Of a stretch of 64,000 bases of DNA, positions 33,871 to 47,168 are shown piece by piece. Origin of the DNA: Ctenosaura bakeri. Lineage: Eukaryota > Chordata > Lepidosauria > Squamata > Iguanidae. The DNA lies in NCBI GenBank assembly GCA_948474755.1, contig CAOLHI010000397.1, positions 248,001-312,000 of the forward strand, given 5' to 3'. A model generated the notes under the pieces. That model saw only the letters and a program-made list of their open reading frames with translations, searched no databases and was not told the origin of the DNA. How positions within the stretch are numbered: position 1 is the stretch's first letter; each line of letters begins with the position of its first letter. Position numbers and translations under genes: made by a program.

Positions 33871-36800
33871 ACTATGACACTGAATGATGACTTCTTCATT
33901 TCCCAAAGGCAATTGACTACTGTGTAAAGGAATACTGGGCTAAATAGGTGTTTGTCTGGTCCAACATTTGCATGATCCTAACATTATAGTCAGAATTGTA
34001 TAGAGTAGGAAGTGTGGTAGGTCATTTCTTACCCAAAAGTAAATCCTGCTGTATTTGATGGGATGTATTGCAAGTTAAATGTGAACACCAGGGGTATGGA
34101 ATGTATAGCCTTCCAGGTGTTGTTGGGACTGTAGGTTCCATCTACACTAGCCAGTGGTGAAGAATGATGGGAGCCGAAGAGCAACAAAACCAGCATGTTG
34201 TTTCTCTGGATTGCATAGGTGTACAGGATAGCAGTCTGAAAATAGCTCTGGATTTTTAAAGTCTGAAGGGAACAAAAATTGTCCTCCTTTCTATGATATC
34301 CATAACAAAGTCAGTGACAGAATATAGGCTTTGTGTATTTAATATTTATTTATTTATTCATTTAAATATTTATGTTATGCCCTTTATTGTGGGATCTCAG
34401 GATGGCACACGATACAAATAATTTAAGACATGTTCATATTTAAATCATAAATACTTTAATTAAGATAAAAACATATTAGGTAAGACAATAGTTAAAAGAC
34501 GTTTGAAAGCTACAACAAATGTAAAATCATGTAATGTACATTTTGAAGTAGATTAGTTTCCCAAAGCTTTAAGAAAAATCTATGTTTGTCTTGGTGCTGG
34601 AAAGAAACCAGCATGGGAGCCAGGCAGACCTCCAAAAGTAAGATGACAATCTCTGGGTGAAAACTTAGCATTTCTTCTCGGATGTTTTGGAACCCACTGC
34701 CAGTCATAGCACACCACAGTGAACTAGAGGGATCAGAGTTTTGACTTACACATGTTCATGTATATCTACAGCTGAACCTTCATCCCTTCTCTGTGGTAAT
34801 ATCTACATATTTATCTATGTGTGAGATGGAAAAACATAACCAATGTAGGTTAAGGCAGTTACACTTATGTTTTTGTGCCATTTTTGGTGAATGGTAGTAT
34901 AGCAGGTGTTACGTTAATTGGCATCTTGAAAACTTCCTATCTCAAGTTCTTTTCTCTGCTCATCTTTTTCCCAGTTCTGGGTTGTGGAGCACTTGCAGAT
35001 TTGGAGAACCATAAAAAACTTGTGTTGTGATAAAAATACAACAAAGAAACAGTGGTACTTGAAAGAGTAGAACAAAATAGGCTGTTCTCACCTTTTGTAC
35101 AGACTGGTTGTATTTTTTTGCCAGTAATTTGGCTCCATAAGGCCAGATTGTTAGCAACATTGGGATACTAAGCAACATTTAAGAGGATCTGTCTTATATG
35201 GGATCAACAAATTGGATCTGAGATGTGCAACACAAAATGGCAGTAAAGCATAAGAGTGCATTCAATGAATCTGAAGGAGTTGACTCTGGGATAGATAACT
35301 AGCAGATAAAGAAATCTGGCAGAGTGCTTAAAAATTAAAGAAATGCTTGAGAAATCACTGAAAAATCTAAAGTTAAAGAAGTAGACACACCATCCATCAA
35401 AGATAAGATAGGAAAAATGCTCCAAAAATCATGGTTTATGGGGGAATTATACTCCCGTTTAAAACTAAGCAGTTATGTGGCTATAGCCATCAGAATAACA
35501 GGAGACATATCTTCTGAGACATGTCTTCTTTTCCTTGATCTGGGGAGGGGGGGACAGCTATATCAGTGTGTTTCATATGAACATGTAAGGAACAAAGAAC
35601 AGTATAATGCCTGCTGCTTTGAAATTAAATTCAACAATGAAATAGAGGTAATTGATTAACTGGAAATCAATATTAAATGGTTGGTAATAATGAAATAATA
35701 ACAATTATGCATTTGTACTGAACTTAATTAAATTTAAAAAATCAAAAATATTTTGGCCATCCTGGTGTTTTAGACTGCAACTTCCACTATTCTTTATCAT
35801 TTGCCATGTTTGCTGAGACCTTTTGGAACTGAAGTTCAAAACATCTAGAGCAGAGAGGGCCAACTGCAGAGAGGCTGGAGGCTGCTGTTTGGTTTCAGAA
35901 GTGCAATTCCCCAGGGGCAAGGCTGATAGAAGATGGGTTCCCAAGGTACAGAAGCAAACAAAATCAAAGTGCACAATTGTGACCCATCTCTCTCTCTCTC
36001 CATAGCTATGAGAACTGTGAAAGCCTCAGGTCTGTTCTCAGCCATCATATCTTTTCCTTGTCTCAAACTGCCAAGCTAATGCAAAAATAACAAATAACAG
36101 ATTAACAAATACAGATTAACTCTTTCTGTGTTTGGCCATGATGCTAACAAAGTCTCTGAAGGACTCCTGGTGACAGAGGCCCAATTAATTACAAAAGCAA
36201 ATCACAACATCTAGCATGTCACCTCCCCATCTATATTAGGAAGGTGGGACCATTCTTGTTTTTACTAAATTAGGTCAGTTTGATTTGCACTCATGACAGA
36301 TGTTCCCAGTTTGATCAGTGCATATTGCAGTCCAAACTGAAGCAAGAAGTGTCAAAGCACCTTCAGGATGGGCATATAAGTTTATCTATAATCTAGAGTA
36401 AAGCTGAACCAAAGATGAGAGTAAGCTCCCCAAACTGCATTTCAGAAATGTTTGCACTAAGTAGAACTAGGAGCTGATCATGAGGTGAAGCTGCAGGAGT
36501 TAAACAGCAAAAGTTTTCCTTTGGCTCAAGGAAGTCACTCTGTTGACCTTGTGTTCTGTGCATTCTAACACGAGTATGCACATGTAAGGAAGTGCATATC
36601 CATATGCCTGGCGGTGTCAAACTGCCAGATTGTTCTTACCTTCAACACAAAAGCAGACAGCCCACAGAAGGCTATAATGATTGAGCAATTCTGTACCACC
36701 CATCAAAGCAAGAAACTGAAGGAAAATGGCAGGATATTGGAAGGAACACAGTTGTGAGGTGAAGGGTGAAGAAAATGAAAAAGACAGGAAAATGTGAAGC

Positions 36801-37490
36801 TTAAGTATTAAGAACCCACAAATATGGGATTATGAACAAGGCAAAGCTTGTTGGATATTAAAACAACTGTGAAAGTTTGGATAATCCATGGTAGATTTTT
36901 TTTACACTACTTTAAATATGTAAAGACAGTGTAATTACTAACTGTTGCTATGATGACAAATCTTATGATCTGAGATGACTTCCTGACCAAAAATAGTGGG
37001 CATAGAACCAACTGAGAGATGCAGTGTATCAGCCAAGAATGTGCTTTGTGGGAAACCAAGAAGTCATTAAAAATGTTTGTTTATGGAAGTTCTTGTATAT
37101 AACTGAAAGTTCAAGTGGTAGGAATAAGAGTTACTTTTCAGAAAGATGTCATATAAACATAGGAAAATTTTGTGCAGATCGAAAGAACTGCAGTTTGAGG
37201 GTAAATTTGTAGCAATCATCAGATATGTTTGTCCTCTCAGCTTACTCAGTGAGTGCTGTTAAAGAAAATGAAGTTAAATGGCTGAACTGTACCCAAGATA
37301 CATTATCTTAAATCCCACTTGATTTCAGCTGCTGTACTCATTAAGGATGACTAAGTCTAGATCCAACCCACCATGAGTTTAATTTGCAAAGCATTATTGT
37401 GTGCTATTTAATTCCAGTTCTGTGAGCTACATTATAGTTACCCTGTTTTTCTGACGATGATTTTAGCGGTTTCTGTATGCAAGGGTGAGA
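33871..37490. other. Intergenic, mostly unassigned
   Basis: 5' flank of SMARCAD1. Eroded hAT-like MITEs at about 34090-34170 and 35755-35860, a SINE-tail-like A/T segment at 34335-34440, and a (TC)n at 35986-36001. I see no gene in the rest. Confidence 0.6.
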
Positions 37491-37497
37491 AATGCCT

Positions 37498-37610
37498 GTT
37501 CTTGCAGATGTTGGTGGACTGCAGTTCCCATCACTGCCAGCTAGCATAGTTAATGGCACAGAATGACAGGAGCTGCAGTCCAGCAACATCTGAAGGCTAC
37601 ATGTTTCCCA
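37498..37610. mobile_element. hAT-like palindromic MITE
   Basis: GATGTTGGTGGACTGCAGTT pairs with AGCTGCAGTCCAGCAACATC across a short loop (GCCAGCTAGCATAGTTAATG). One of the clearest copies of this family in the window. Confidence 0.7.
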
Positions 37611-37889
37611 TCCTATGCTAAAATCCTCACAGTAAGTTGGGATCTGAATCCAGCTCTTTCAGATACAAGTGTAGCTTGTGCTCTACCTTTTTTTTCTTTT
37701 CTTTTTTTTCTTTTTTTTGGAGGGGGAAGAGCTCTTGGAACAGCCTACAAGCTCATAAAAGACACAATCATAAATCAAAGAAATAAAAAAATTCAACTGT
37801 GGAAAAGTGAGAATATAAACAATTAAAAGAATATGAGTGGATAATGGCAAGTTGCAACAGAGATCTTAAGCAATATGGGATTGATCCAG

Positions 37890-38125
37890 GCAGGGGAGTA
37901 TGTGCGTGCTTGCCTGCCTTTAAGTCACCTGTCAACTTATGGCAGCTCCATGAATTTCATAGTGTTTTCTTAGGCAAAGAAAATTCAGAAGGAAGTTTGC
38001 CTTTGCCTCCTTCTGAAATACAGCCTACAGCATCTAATCCTCCTTGGCAGTCCCTTGTGCAAGTACTAACCATGCCTGACATGGTTGTTTCACATTCAAG
38101 ATCAGGTGGGAGCTGGTGCCTCCAG
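37890..38125 (-). mobile_element. 5S-derived (5S-Sauria type) SINE
   Basis: Reverse-complement order: tail CTTTAAGTCACCTGTCAACT, body TTTTCTTAGGCAAAGAAAAT, then a 5S rRNA match from about 38020 (AGCCTACAGCATC, CAAGTACTAACCATGCCTGA, AAGATCAGGTGGGAGCTGGT). The 5S-derived head keeps the internal promoter region and the tail is Bov-B-like. Confidence 0.8.
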
Positions 38126-38130
38126 ATTTG

Positions 38131-41100
38131 ACCAGATTTATTCATTTAGTTATAACTTGGCTGCTGGTCCCTGTCAGGTTTCCAGGAAATAAAGAATTGC
38201 ACCCTATGGCTCAAATAGAGTTCCAGTCTTTGGCACATTAGAAAAAAATAATCACTGGTCCCCAACAATAGATATCCTAAGAAGCATTGCTCCAGATGCT
38301 GTTGAACAGAAGACGCAACAGCCTTAGACTGAGGAATGCTGGGGACTGCGATTCAACAGCATCAAGAAAGCTAAGCAATTCCTGCCCCTCCTTCACTTGA
38401 GCCATGCTGGATCTCTGGTGCTTTTACATAAGTTAACATCTATAATTCATTTCAATGGGTGTGTACAGTGTGTCCTCTGTATATGCAGGGGTTCTCTTCC
38501 AGGAGGCCCTCTGTGGAAAAACGTGAAGCATTGTGTCCCATTTATAGTCATTATAGTCAATGGATACAATGTGTGCATGCCCGCAGCAGCATGGGTACGC
38601 CATGCTGCATTCATGACTATAATGGGGTGTGACACTGTGCAACCTTGCATTTTTGCTTGCAGAGGTCATAGTAAGAGAGAAGTCACTGTAATTTTAACTG
38701 TAGGCAGGACTGTCTCCTCCTAGTCTTGACATATGATGCCTTACAGATATATTGGTCTCATCTACATTTTCCATTAAACTATATCAGTACCCCAAAATGA
38801 AACTCAATCATAACAATGTGCTTTGTGAAGATCATTGACCTGAACTGATCCCCGTAAAGCACATTTTATGATTGTGCTCCTTTGGATTGTTGACAAAATG
38901 ATATTCAATATAGTTTTTAATGACAAGGCTACATTCTAAAGAAGGGATAGGAATCATGCAGCCCTGCAAATGTATGCAGCATTACCAGAGGTGAGGAATG
39001 CTGGGGACTACAGTGCAACCACATCTAGAAGGTTACCTGATTCCCACACTGTAATGTTTTGGTTAATTTCATAGTTATGTGGGTGTGGCCTTACTAAATG
39101 GGAAAGGAACAATGGAAGAGTAATATCACATGGTTGAAGCACTGGCACTTTTTTGTGATTTTTGAGGTGAAAACGAGGTGCATGAGAGTGTTTTGTACCA
39201 CAATCCCGTGGCCTGTAGCATTTGAATTTTTACAAAGAAATAATTACTCCAGTAATAGCTAATGTTACTTTTGAGGAAATTATGTAAAATTTATGTATGT
39301 AATTACCTTCTAAATTTGTGATTATATAGCAAATTATACACATTCTTCCCCCACTTATCTGACAAGTTAGGGACTGGAGGACTGTCAGAAAATGGAATTG
39401 ATTGAAAAGAGGAACCCTTGAGCATAGGGAGCATGATGGACTCACGGCAGCTCACTTGAGACTGAAAGTAGAACTCATGTACTATACTGGAGGGAGCATG
39501 AAGGACATGGAGGCTCACTTGGCACTGACTGTATGTGCACTGCTTGCAAAGTCTCTCAACCAGCTTAGTGCCTTCCCCCCCCCTCTCAGCTCACTTTGCA
39601 AGCAGCATGTGGTATGTGTGAGCAATTCCAAGCAAGCTTCCACAGACAGGAAGAACTGATGAAAGAGTGGAACCCCTGTTGAATTGATGGAAATTGCCCT
39701 TAATTTGGAAGCAAGTCATCAGTAACAGAGTGTGAAAAGGTGAGGGGTTCCTATAACTATATAATAGCCAACTGCTTGGAGCTTGGATTTATAACTGTGA
39801 TTAATTAATGTTTTAACGTAACTTTTTAAGCAATGGTGATAGATTATAAGGCTTGAATTCTTTCTAGTTTACAATAAGAAAAGTGTTTTTCATTTTCAAA
39901 TGGACAAATCAACTTTATTGTCTTTCTTTTACTATCTTTGTCATCTCACAAGGGGTGCCCTAATTTTGCACTTTGTGTAAACCCTTCCTCTATATGAACT
40001 AAAAGCAAAATGTAGACACCATGACTGTAACACTATCTCTTTCCTTCCCCTGTGTGCATTTTCAGCATCAGCCTGTGAGCTTCAAAAGCTAGCACAATCA
40101 ATTTTGTGCCTTTTGAGTTGGTTTGTAAAGGTATCAGCAGATAGTCTCCAACTTTTCACAGGTGAAAATTGGGAGACATGAGGCCAAGCAACATCAAAAT
40201 GTGGTCAAGATAGCAAACATTTTTAATGAGGAAGGATGCACAAGCTAGGAGGGTCTGAAGCAATTTGTTTTTGCTGGAGCTTACTTGGAAGGGCAAGACC
40301 CCATTCCTTTCTCCCTCTGCTGTGTTAACTGAGTGTAGACAACTTTTGCACTTTGAACTCAGTTTGCAGCAATGGAAGTAAGCTGAGGACAAAGAGTGGG
40401 AGGAGAGAGAAACTGGAATATTTTAAAAGTAGATGAAAAAAGGGGGTCTCCACAGTATGGATTTTGCCTTATACTCTTCCAGTTACCATTTATAAGTTTT
40501 TCTCCATTCAGTACGCTTTGAATGCCCTCAAACCAGTTAGTGTGAGAGAGTAAACTGCAGCACAGGGTCTGTGGAATCCTAAAACACATGTTGAGGCCTG
40601 CTTCTCTATTTTGTATAGAATTGATGGAAAGTATTTCTAGTAAAAATTGTGAGCCACAAGGCAATCTGTCAATGGCAGATGAGATTGTACTTGATTGCTA
40701 ATTTTTTGAAAACTAGTTTATAAATTTGTAGTGCAGAAAGTGGTGAAAAACTCCATGTGTAGTACATGAGGTTGCTGTGACAACAGCACTGTACTCTCAG
40801 GATGTTCTGAAGAGGGAGCATTTAGAGAGTAAGGCCTCAAGTTGAAACTTTGCCAGCATTATCTCCTCTCTTTTGTTTCATTACAAGCGCTCTTTAGACT
40901 ATTTCTTGCAAAAATATAAAAGGCGACAACTAGTTCTTCACACTTCGCACTTCACACTTCCAGAATCCCAATTGGTAATCAAACTGGTGATTGATAATTG
41001 GTAATGAAGTATTGTTTCCAGCCCCCCCCCCAGGAGACAAAAAGACAGGGAATCATTTCATTCCACCACTGCTCTTTTTCAGCAGATTCCTGGATGGCTT

Positions 41101-41615
41101 GCCTATTTGAGTTGACTGATTTTGCTTGTAAAACATTACTGGGTTAACACACACACACACTCACACTTACTTTACAGTTGGTTTAGTACTGGAAAATGTG
41201 TAGCTCTGCAGATGTTATTAGAATGCAACTCCTCTCGTACTCAATGCTGCTTAGGGTTGGAAGTTCCAGTCTAACATCTGAAGGGTCACACATTCCCCAT
41301 GCCTGCTTTATGTCATTTTGAATTTTGCTAGAGAACATGAAACATGGAATTTTCTAGTAAGAAACCTTTTATAAATGGGGAAAAATGCTTTTAGGATCTC
41401 ATATGGCTGAACCAATACTGTCTTGCTGTGTGCCTACTTCATTCTCTCCTGATCTACCTGTGTATTTGTTAACACTGTATCTTGAAATTGTACCCAAAAT
41501 TTACTCAACACCAGAAAGCTGATGTTGTGAAAACTGCCCTGGAGTATTCTACATCTGAGGACCACAAAACAATTAATTAAGTATTCTCTCTCTGTGTGTG
41601 TTTTCATTTCATTTC
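38131..41615. other. Intergenic, eroded MITEs
   Basis: hAT-like MITE remnants at about 38275-38395, 38945-39050 and 41205-41305; a Tigger-like fragment starting near 38466 (ACAGTGTGTCCTCTGTATAT); a (CA)n at 41148-41170. No gene is recognised. The open frames at 38397-38723 and 40359-40664 show no family similarity I know. Confidence 0.55.
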
Positions 41616-41620
41616 ATTTA

Positions 41621-41965
41621 CAGTCAGCCCTCCTCATTTGTAGGTTTCACTCCCCCACTCCCAGAACTTTCCCTCTTGGCAGCTCTGATCAGGTCACACA
41701 GTCCTTTAAAAGCCTAACTTTAGTCTCCTCCTCCACAGGCTGCTGTGTAGCCAGCTAAGTACAGATTGCAGCACAATTTCTGAGCACCACAAATCCTCTC
41801 CTAGTGCCCCCCACACACACACAAGCAAAGAGATGGGCAAGAGAGGAAGTATAGGATCACCATACTGACCCCCTTTCCCCTCTCCTTTCCCTGACTGGAG
41901 CCATTTCCGCACTACATTGTTATAGCACTATGATTCCACTTTCAACATCCTATGGAATCCTGTGT
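41621..41965. mobile_element. Tigger-like MITE, left part, with half palindromic MITE
   Basis: Left end CAGTCAGCCCTCCTCATTTG after TA. The interior GATCAGGTCACACAGTCCTT matches the related copy at 63.35 kb. From 41899 it runs into a half copy of the GGCCATTTCCGCACTAC palindromic family and then breaks off near CCTATGGAATCC. Confidence 0.6.
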
Positions 41966-42004
41966 GACCTGATCAGAGCTGCCTAGGACTAGTCTAATCT
42001 GCTG

Positions 42005-42200
42005 TGGGAGGGAATTCCAGAGATTGGGAGCAGCTACTGAGAAGGTTCTTGTGTGTTCTCACAAGATCCTTTTTAGATCTTAAGACTCTGGCAGATCTAT
42101 ACAGGGAGATATGATCTTTCAAATGGTGTGGACCTAAGCTGTATAGGGCTTCATAGGTCATAGTCCTATCTATAATAATCCTGTTTAAAGCCACATTCAG
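42005..42200. repeat. Conserved-looking interspersed repeat fragment
   Basis: GAGGGAATTCCAGAGATTGG, GAGATATGATCTTTCAAATG and AAGCTGTATAGGGCTTCATA follow the wording of a widespread reptile repeat whose class I cannot name with certainty. Confidence 0.35.
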
Positions 42201-42832
42201 ACTTTTTTTTCTTTTGGGAGTAAGAGAGAACACTCTTTTCTTTCAAAGGAAATGTTTCCTTGTACCAATAGGGAAGATCATCTAATGACCTTAAATGCTC
42301 ATTAATCTAATTATTTCTAGTGGAATTACTTTTGAGTAAAATATTTGAGTCTTGTTCCCAAAACTGTAATTCTGCCACCCCAAGGAACTGGCAAAAAGTA
42401 AGAAGTAGTTCTGCAAAAATAAAGAGAACTAGTCTGTGGATAAAGATCCAACTGGATGGAGTAAAATTTGTTGGCTCTTTAGCACCCTGGCTCACTTATC
42501 TGATTAATTACTTAAGTAATGACTAAATGCTGAAGAAAAATTAATGCAGAAATTCCAATTTCAGTTCAATTATGTCTCCCCTTTTCATTAGTGAATTTCC
42601 CAATTTGATTCATAAATTGGAATGGGCATTTTTGTAGGACAGGATTGTTGCTTTAAGCTCACTTAATATTACATATTGCATAGTGGCATTGCTATTTTTG
42701 TCAAGGTAGGGAATCACTATTGGTCCTGCTGCATACAGCCATTTGCCAGATTTCACTTTATATCATTGTGATGTAGAGATCTGCACCTTTAAAAAGTAAT
42801 GTGTGAACCAGGGCATTGGACAGATTTGGGGT

Positions 42833-43024
42833 CTTCTCACACTGCTCAGTTATAAGCACCATGATTCCACTTTACCTGCTGTGGCTGCATCTTCTGGGTT
42901 TGTAGTATAGGGAGAAAATAGAACTCTGTGGCTGAGAATTGTAAATATAATTCCTTAAAGTGCAAGCCTCAGGATTCAATAGGATGGAACCATGGCACTA
43001 TGGCTGTGTACTGTGAAACGGCCT
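42833..43024. mobile_element. Palindromic MITE (CCTTTCACACTAC family)
   Basis: Left GGTCTTCTCACACTGCTCAG and right TGTGTACTGTGAAACGGCC pair imperfectly. The inner CTTCTGGGTTTGTAGTATAG faces TGCAAGCCTCAGGATTC. Confidence 0.6.
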
Positions 43025-43572
43025 TTAATTTAGGGATCAGAGGTGATGCTTTAGCTTATCTGTTCATATCAGACAAGAGTGATGTTCTTTTGCACTCTAA
43101 GATGGACAGAAAGCCCTGTAAACTAAGGTCAGACAAGCTGAGTAGTCCTCCACATTGTCTTCTTGTCTTCTCTGCAATGTTGCAAAACATAAAGTTACCT
43201 GTCCTTTTTAGGGTCAGTTCACTGGTTCCTGTTCAAGTGTTACAGTGCCAGCTCCAACAAAGATCAATGACATACTCCAGAGCGTTGCCTAATGTTTACT
43301 GGAAACCAGCTTGGCAATGAAGGTGTAAACAGTGGGATCAGTTTTGTAAAATAATGCAAATTTGCTCCTTTCCATAATGCTAGAGAAATTCCCTGTGGGT
43401 TTTTGTACCAACAAAGATCAATGACATTTTCTTTTAATCCACCCAAAGAACCACACCTAGTGATAATATCTTTTTTACTTCTTCTGGTTCTGAAAAGTAA
43501 ATGTTCCCCAGCCTGAACAAGCCCAAAGTGATTGATGAAATGCTTTAGTCAATGCTACATGCCAGAAGACTT

Positions 43573-43622
43573 GTACTACTACTACTGTTAGTAGTAGTAG
43601 TTGTAGTAGTAGTAATAGCAGC
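43573..43622. repeat. (ACT)n/(AGT)n inverted trinucleotide tract
   Basis: (ACT)4 followed at once by (TAG)n repeats, so the microsatellite can fold on itself. Confidence 0.8.
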
Positions 43623-43894
43623 ATATTTTCAGCAGGCAGATCATCTGCTAGAGTTTCAACTAGATCCTAATTGTAGCAGTAAGCACAGGATACAATCCAT
43701 TGTGATTTTCTCCTGCTTAAGAACCTAAATAGAACCCACAGACATTCAGTCACACAGGCTAGAGCAGCCTTCCTCAACATGGCGCCCTAGAGATACGTTG
43801 GACTACAATTCTACAACTTAGATCCGGGCTTTCTAAAACACCATATCTTCCTATATAAGCCTACCTAAATTTTAAGATCTTTGAGGGAGGGCTT

Positions 43895-44118
43895 TGAGCA
43901 AACTGCAAACCTCAGGATTCCACAGGATGTTGAAAGTGGAATCATAGCGCTATAACAGTCTAGTGCAGAAATGGTTTGGGTTTGGACCCTGGGTGCCTGC
44001 TCTCCCCACCATGCCTCAGCCTTCTTCCCACAAACATGCACACATTTTCTATTTGTGTTTTTTCCAGTTCTGTGGGGGCCCTGTGCCTCTAACCCTAGCA
44101 AATGTGGAAGGCCAACTG
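43895..44118. mobile_element. Half palindromic MITE joined to Tigger-like right part
   Basis: 43895-43975 is the right arm of the GGCCATTTC family (GTTGAAAGTGGAATCATAGC). 43976-44118 is the right part of the Tigger-like MITE ending in AATGTGGAAGGCCAACTG followed by TA. Same composition as at 63.1-63.7 kb. Confidence 0.65.
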
Positions 44119-44122
44119 TATA

Positions 44123-44738
44123 TGCTGCTTGTGGTGCTCAGAAATCCGGAGACTTTGGCAACACCTAATAATCCCATCATGCCAAGGAAATTATCAATGT
44201 GGAGCTTCGTGCCCACTGCAACACCCGTTGTTCTTCCCGGGAAAGGATTAGCCCTCCAGGTACTTTTTCCCCTGCAAATAGTCCCGGCTTTTGAGCACTT
44301 CCTTGGATCGCTCCCGATCACTCCACCCAACCGTCATTCTGTTTGTCAAGCAATCCCCTCAGCCCTCTCCATACTGAGCCCCACTTCTTTGCTGCCTTCT
44401 CGGACCCAGGACTTCAGGACAAGGTGGAGCATTACCCCAACAACACCCCTTCAATGCTCCCTCTGTCCAATTTCCATTCTTTGGCTTCTTAATAGCTCTT
44501 GGGTGCGTGTGTGCGAGAGTGTGTTGGTGTGTGAGACTTTCATTCAATAAATTCATTTATTGGACATTTTGGTTTGGTTTTTGGTTTGGCCTGACCTTGT
44601 AAAAATTGGTTAAAAAGACCCTGCTAGGTTACCCTGCCTCTTGCAGTGCTATTGCTTGTGCTCTGGCTAGTTTCCATTCCCTATTACCTGGACCACAGTG
44701 AGGTGTCCCCCCAAGGGACCCCTGAAATTAGGGTAACA
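44123..44738 (+). mobile_element. LTR (solo), endogenous retroelement family A
   Basis: Ends TTAGGGTAACA. AATAAATT at 44544 looks like the polyadenylation signal, followed by TTTGGCCTGACC, GGTTAAAAAGACCCTGCTAG, CTGCCTCTTGCAGTGCTATT and GACCCCTGAAATTAGGG, all matched in inverse orientation at 62367-62580. No internal coding region follows, so it is a solo LTR or fragment. The left end is uncertain. Confidence 0.6.
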
Positions 44739-46418
44739 ATACAGAGAAATGCCTCAAGTATTTGAGTGTGTTGAAAGGCTCTAAGTGGATTGTTCATGGG
44801 TGGATATTTTCATGCAATTTTGTGGATGGAGGGTTATGTGCAGTGTTGTGGCAAAAATAAACTGGAAATTGTGCAGTTTAAAAAAAATAAAGGGAGTTGG
44901 AAGACTTTGGCCTTGAGAGCTGGCCTTTATGAGCCACAACGGCATACCCTTCAACTGTCCCGATTTGGCAGGAATGGTCCCAATTAATCCGCTGTCGTCC
45001 TACTTTTTCAGCTGCTTTTAAAATGCCCGTTTCTCTAACCTCCTCCCACTTTTCCATTTTGTCCTCTCTTAACTCAGCAGAATGGAGAGAAGAGGCAGAA
45101 CCTTGTTCTTTCCAGTAGGCTCTGGCAAAAACAAAAAACTGCTGCAGCCACTCCTAGTTTGTGTATTCTTCTTCATTAATCACTTTTGCCATCCTGACCA
45201 CGCTTCGATGTTCCTTGGGTACATGTGTACTGGTTTTCATCTGTGAAATGTTAGAACATATGCAACAGCGGGATCCAGGTTCTGCATTTTCCCCATCTCT
45301 GAGTAGAATGTTCCCAAGGGATGGATGTCCAACCTTGGCTTGAAGATGTTTAGAGAGGAGAAGGCTCATCCATACCCGCTAAGTAATTTGCTCTTCTGTC
45401 AAATTTTACCTTAACACTTAAGAATTTCTGCAAATATTCCTCTAAAATCTGCCATCCTGTGACATAATACCCATTAGACCAAATACTGAGCTTTAGAGCA
45501 GGAAAGGACCAGAAGCAGACAAAGTAACAATAGTGAAGGGAAGGAATGAGAGGATCAAACATTATTAGGACAGCATGGCTTCCCCTACCATTAGGCAGGC
45601 CTTTTCCAACTGATTTGGGGTGTTATAAATGGGCAGGAAATTATTTAGTTATTTAATTAATTGCTGTGATAAACCAGGCTGAAAAGGGGCTTGCCTTGCA
45701 AAGGAAGAATCAAATGTAATTCTGTGTGCCTTGGCAACCCATCATGAACAAGGTGAGTTTTGATGAGGGATATGTACAATGTACAGAGGCACTATGTAAT
45801 AGTATCCTGTATTTAGTCCTATGCCTTGTTTCATAGTTATCACTTAAAGTGTGACTTAACCCCAAATTAGGAATGAGATCTATTTCTAGAGGAAATCATG
45901 AGCATGACAATCTTGCTGAGATATCAAGGGAATTTTGTCTAAGCCAGAGCACAAGGGCTGGACCGTCAAGCTGTTATTTTAAAAATCCAAACCAAAAGTG
46001 CCTTTAATCGTCCACTAGGGGGAGAAGAGTTTGTGGATCTAATTCATATTCTTTAATCAGATGCTATAATTCTGATTTAACAATATTTCTTTTAATATTA
46101 AATTTACTTTTGATTTAACCAGATCAACTAGCTGGTTCAGATAATCTATGGTGTCTCTCTGTCTGTCTATTTATTTATCTATCTTAAAAATGAAATTATT
46201 ATAATTCCACATTTTGCTGATCTGTATTTCTCCCTACCATTCTTGTTTGGTTTGTACAGTAATTTTTTCCACGCATATCCCACATAGACAAGCATTCAGA
46301 CATTGAATTCAGTGATGTGTGCCCCTCCAGCTCTAGTTGGAATGCAACCTTCATCATCTTTCACCATAGGCTATGCTGGCTAAAATGGATAGGACTTGCA
46401 GTCCAACAACTTTTAGAG

Positions 46419-46514
46419 ATGTAAAGTCGAAGGCTTTCACGGCTGGAATCCATAGGTTGTTGCGGATATTCCAGACCATAGAGCACGGCCTCAAAGTCTG
46501 GAAAACCCACAACA
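46419..46514. mobile_element. Short SINE-like insertion with 11-bp target duplication
   Basis: 96 bp (GTCGAAGGCTTTCACGGCTG, GGAATCCATAGGTTGTTGCG, a common squamate repeat motif) flanked on both sides by AACTTTTAGAG (46408-46418 and 46515-46525). The insertion splits a hAT-like MITE arm (GACTTGCAGTCCAACAAC). The duplication length suits LINE-mediated integration. Confidence 0.75.
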
Positions 46515-47098
46515 AACTTTTAGAGAGCTACAAGCTTCCTGATTTAATTCCTCCACACTTCTTAATTTTGAAGTTGTATAGTTTCAGAGTAGCTATATGA
46601 AATTAAACCCACTGGCTGTATATAAACATTTTCAGGCTGTGTATGTATGACCATCAGTGAAAAATATTGTTCAAGAGTCACTGTGTCCGTGGGTAGCCAT
46701 GGTAGGACTTTAGTTTGGGCAGATATTAGTGGCAGGACACCTGAAATCACATTCATAAGACAGGAACTAAAACATGATGTTCAATGATAGTAGCCTCAGA
46801 GGTTCACAATTCTTAGTGGCTCTTACTCCTTTTTACCTGTGCAGATACAAAGCAGAGTTGGTCTTTCCAATAGCGCTGTACTCAAGAATCAGTGGGACAT
46901 TTATAAAAGTGTCGTGTTACCATTACTTATCACAGTGTTTGAAAAGTAGCTCAGAGCTACTTGTTTCTATATTTAAAATAAAATGTACTCCATTGTTTCT
47001 TTTTTGCTGCTTAAAAAATACACCCCATGGCTGTATTGCAGAAAACGTTAAAAAATTATGTCAGTGTCTCTAAGGATGCCTTATACTCTTCAAAATAT

Positions 47099-47168
47099 TG
47101 TAAACTAGAAAATATTACTCCTTACACCAAAAATGTAAAAATGTAAACTAGAAAATATTACTCCTTAT
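47099..47168. repeat. 43-bp tandem duplication
   Basis: TGTAAACTAGAAAATATTAC at 47099 is repeated at 47142, with the match running to ACTCCTTA. Confidence 0.85.

Noticed and set aside
43963..44550. 195-codon plus-strand frame
   Set aside because: It runs through a Tigger-like MITE end and into an LTR, so it is a chance fusion of repeats.
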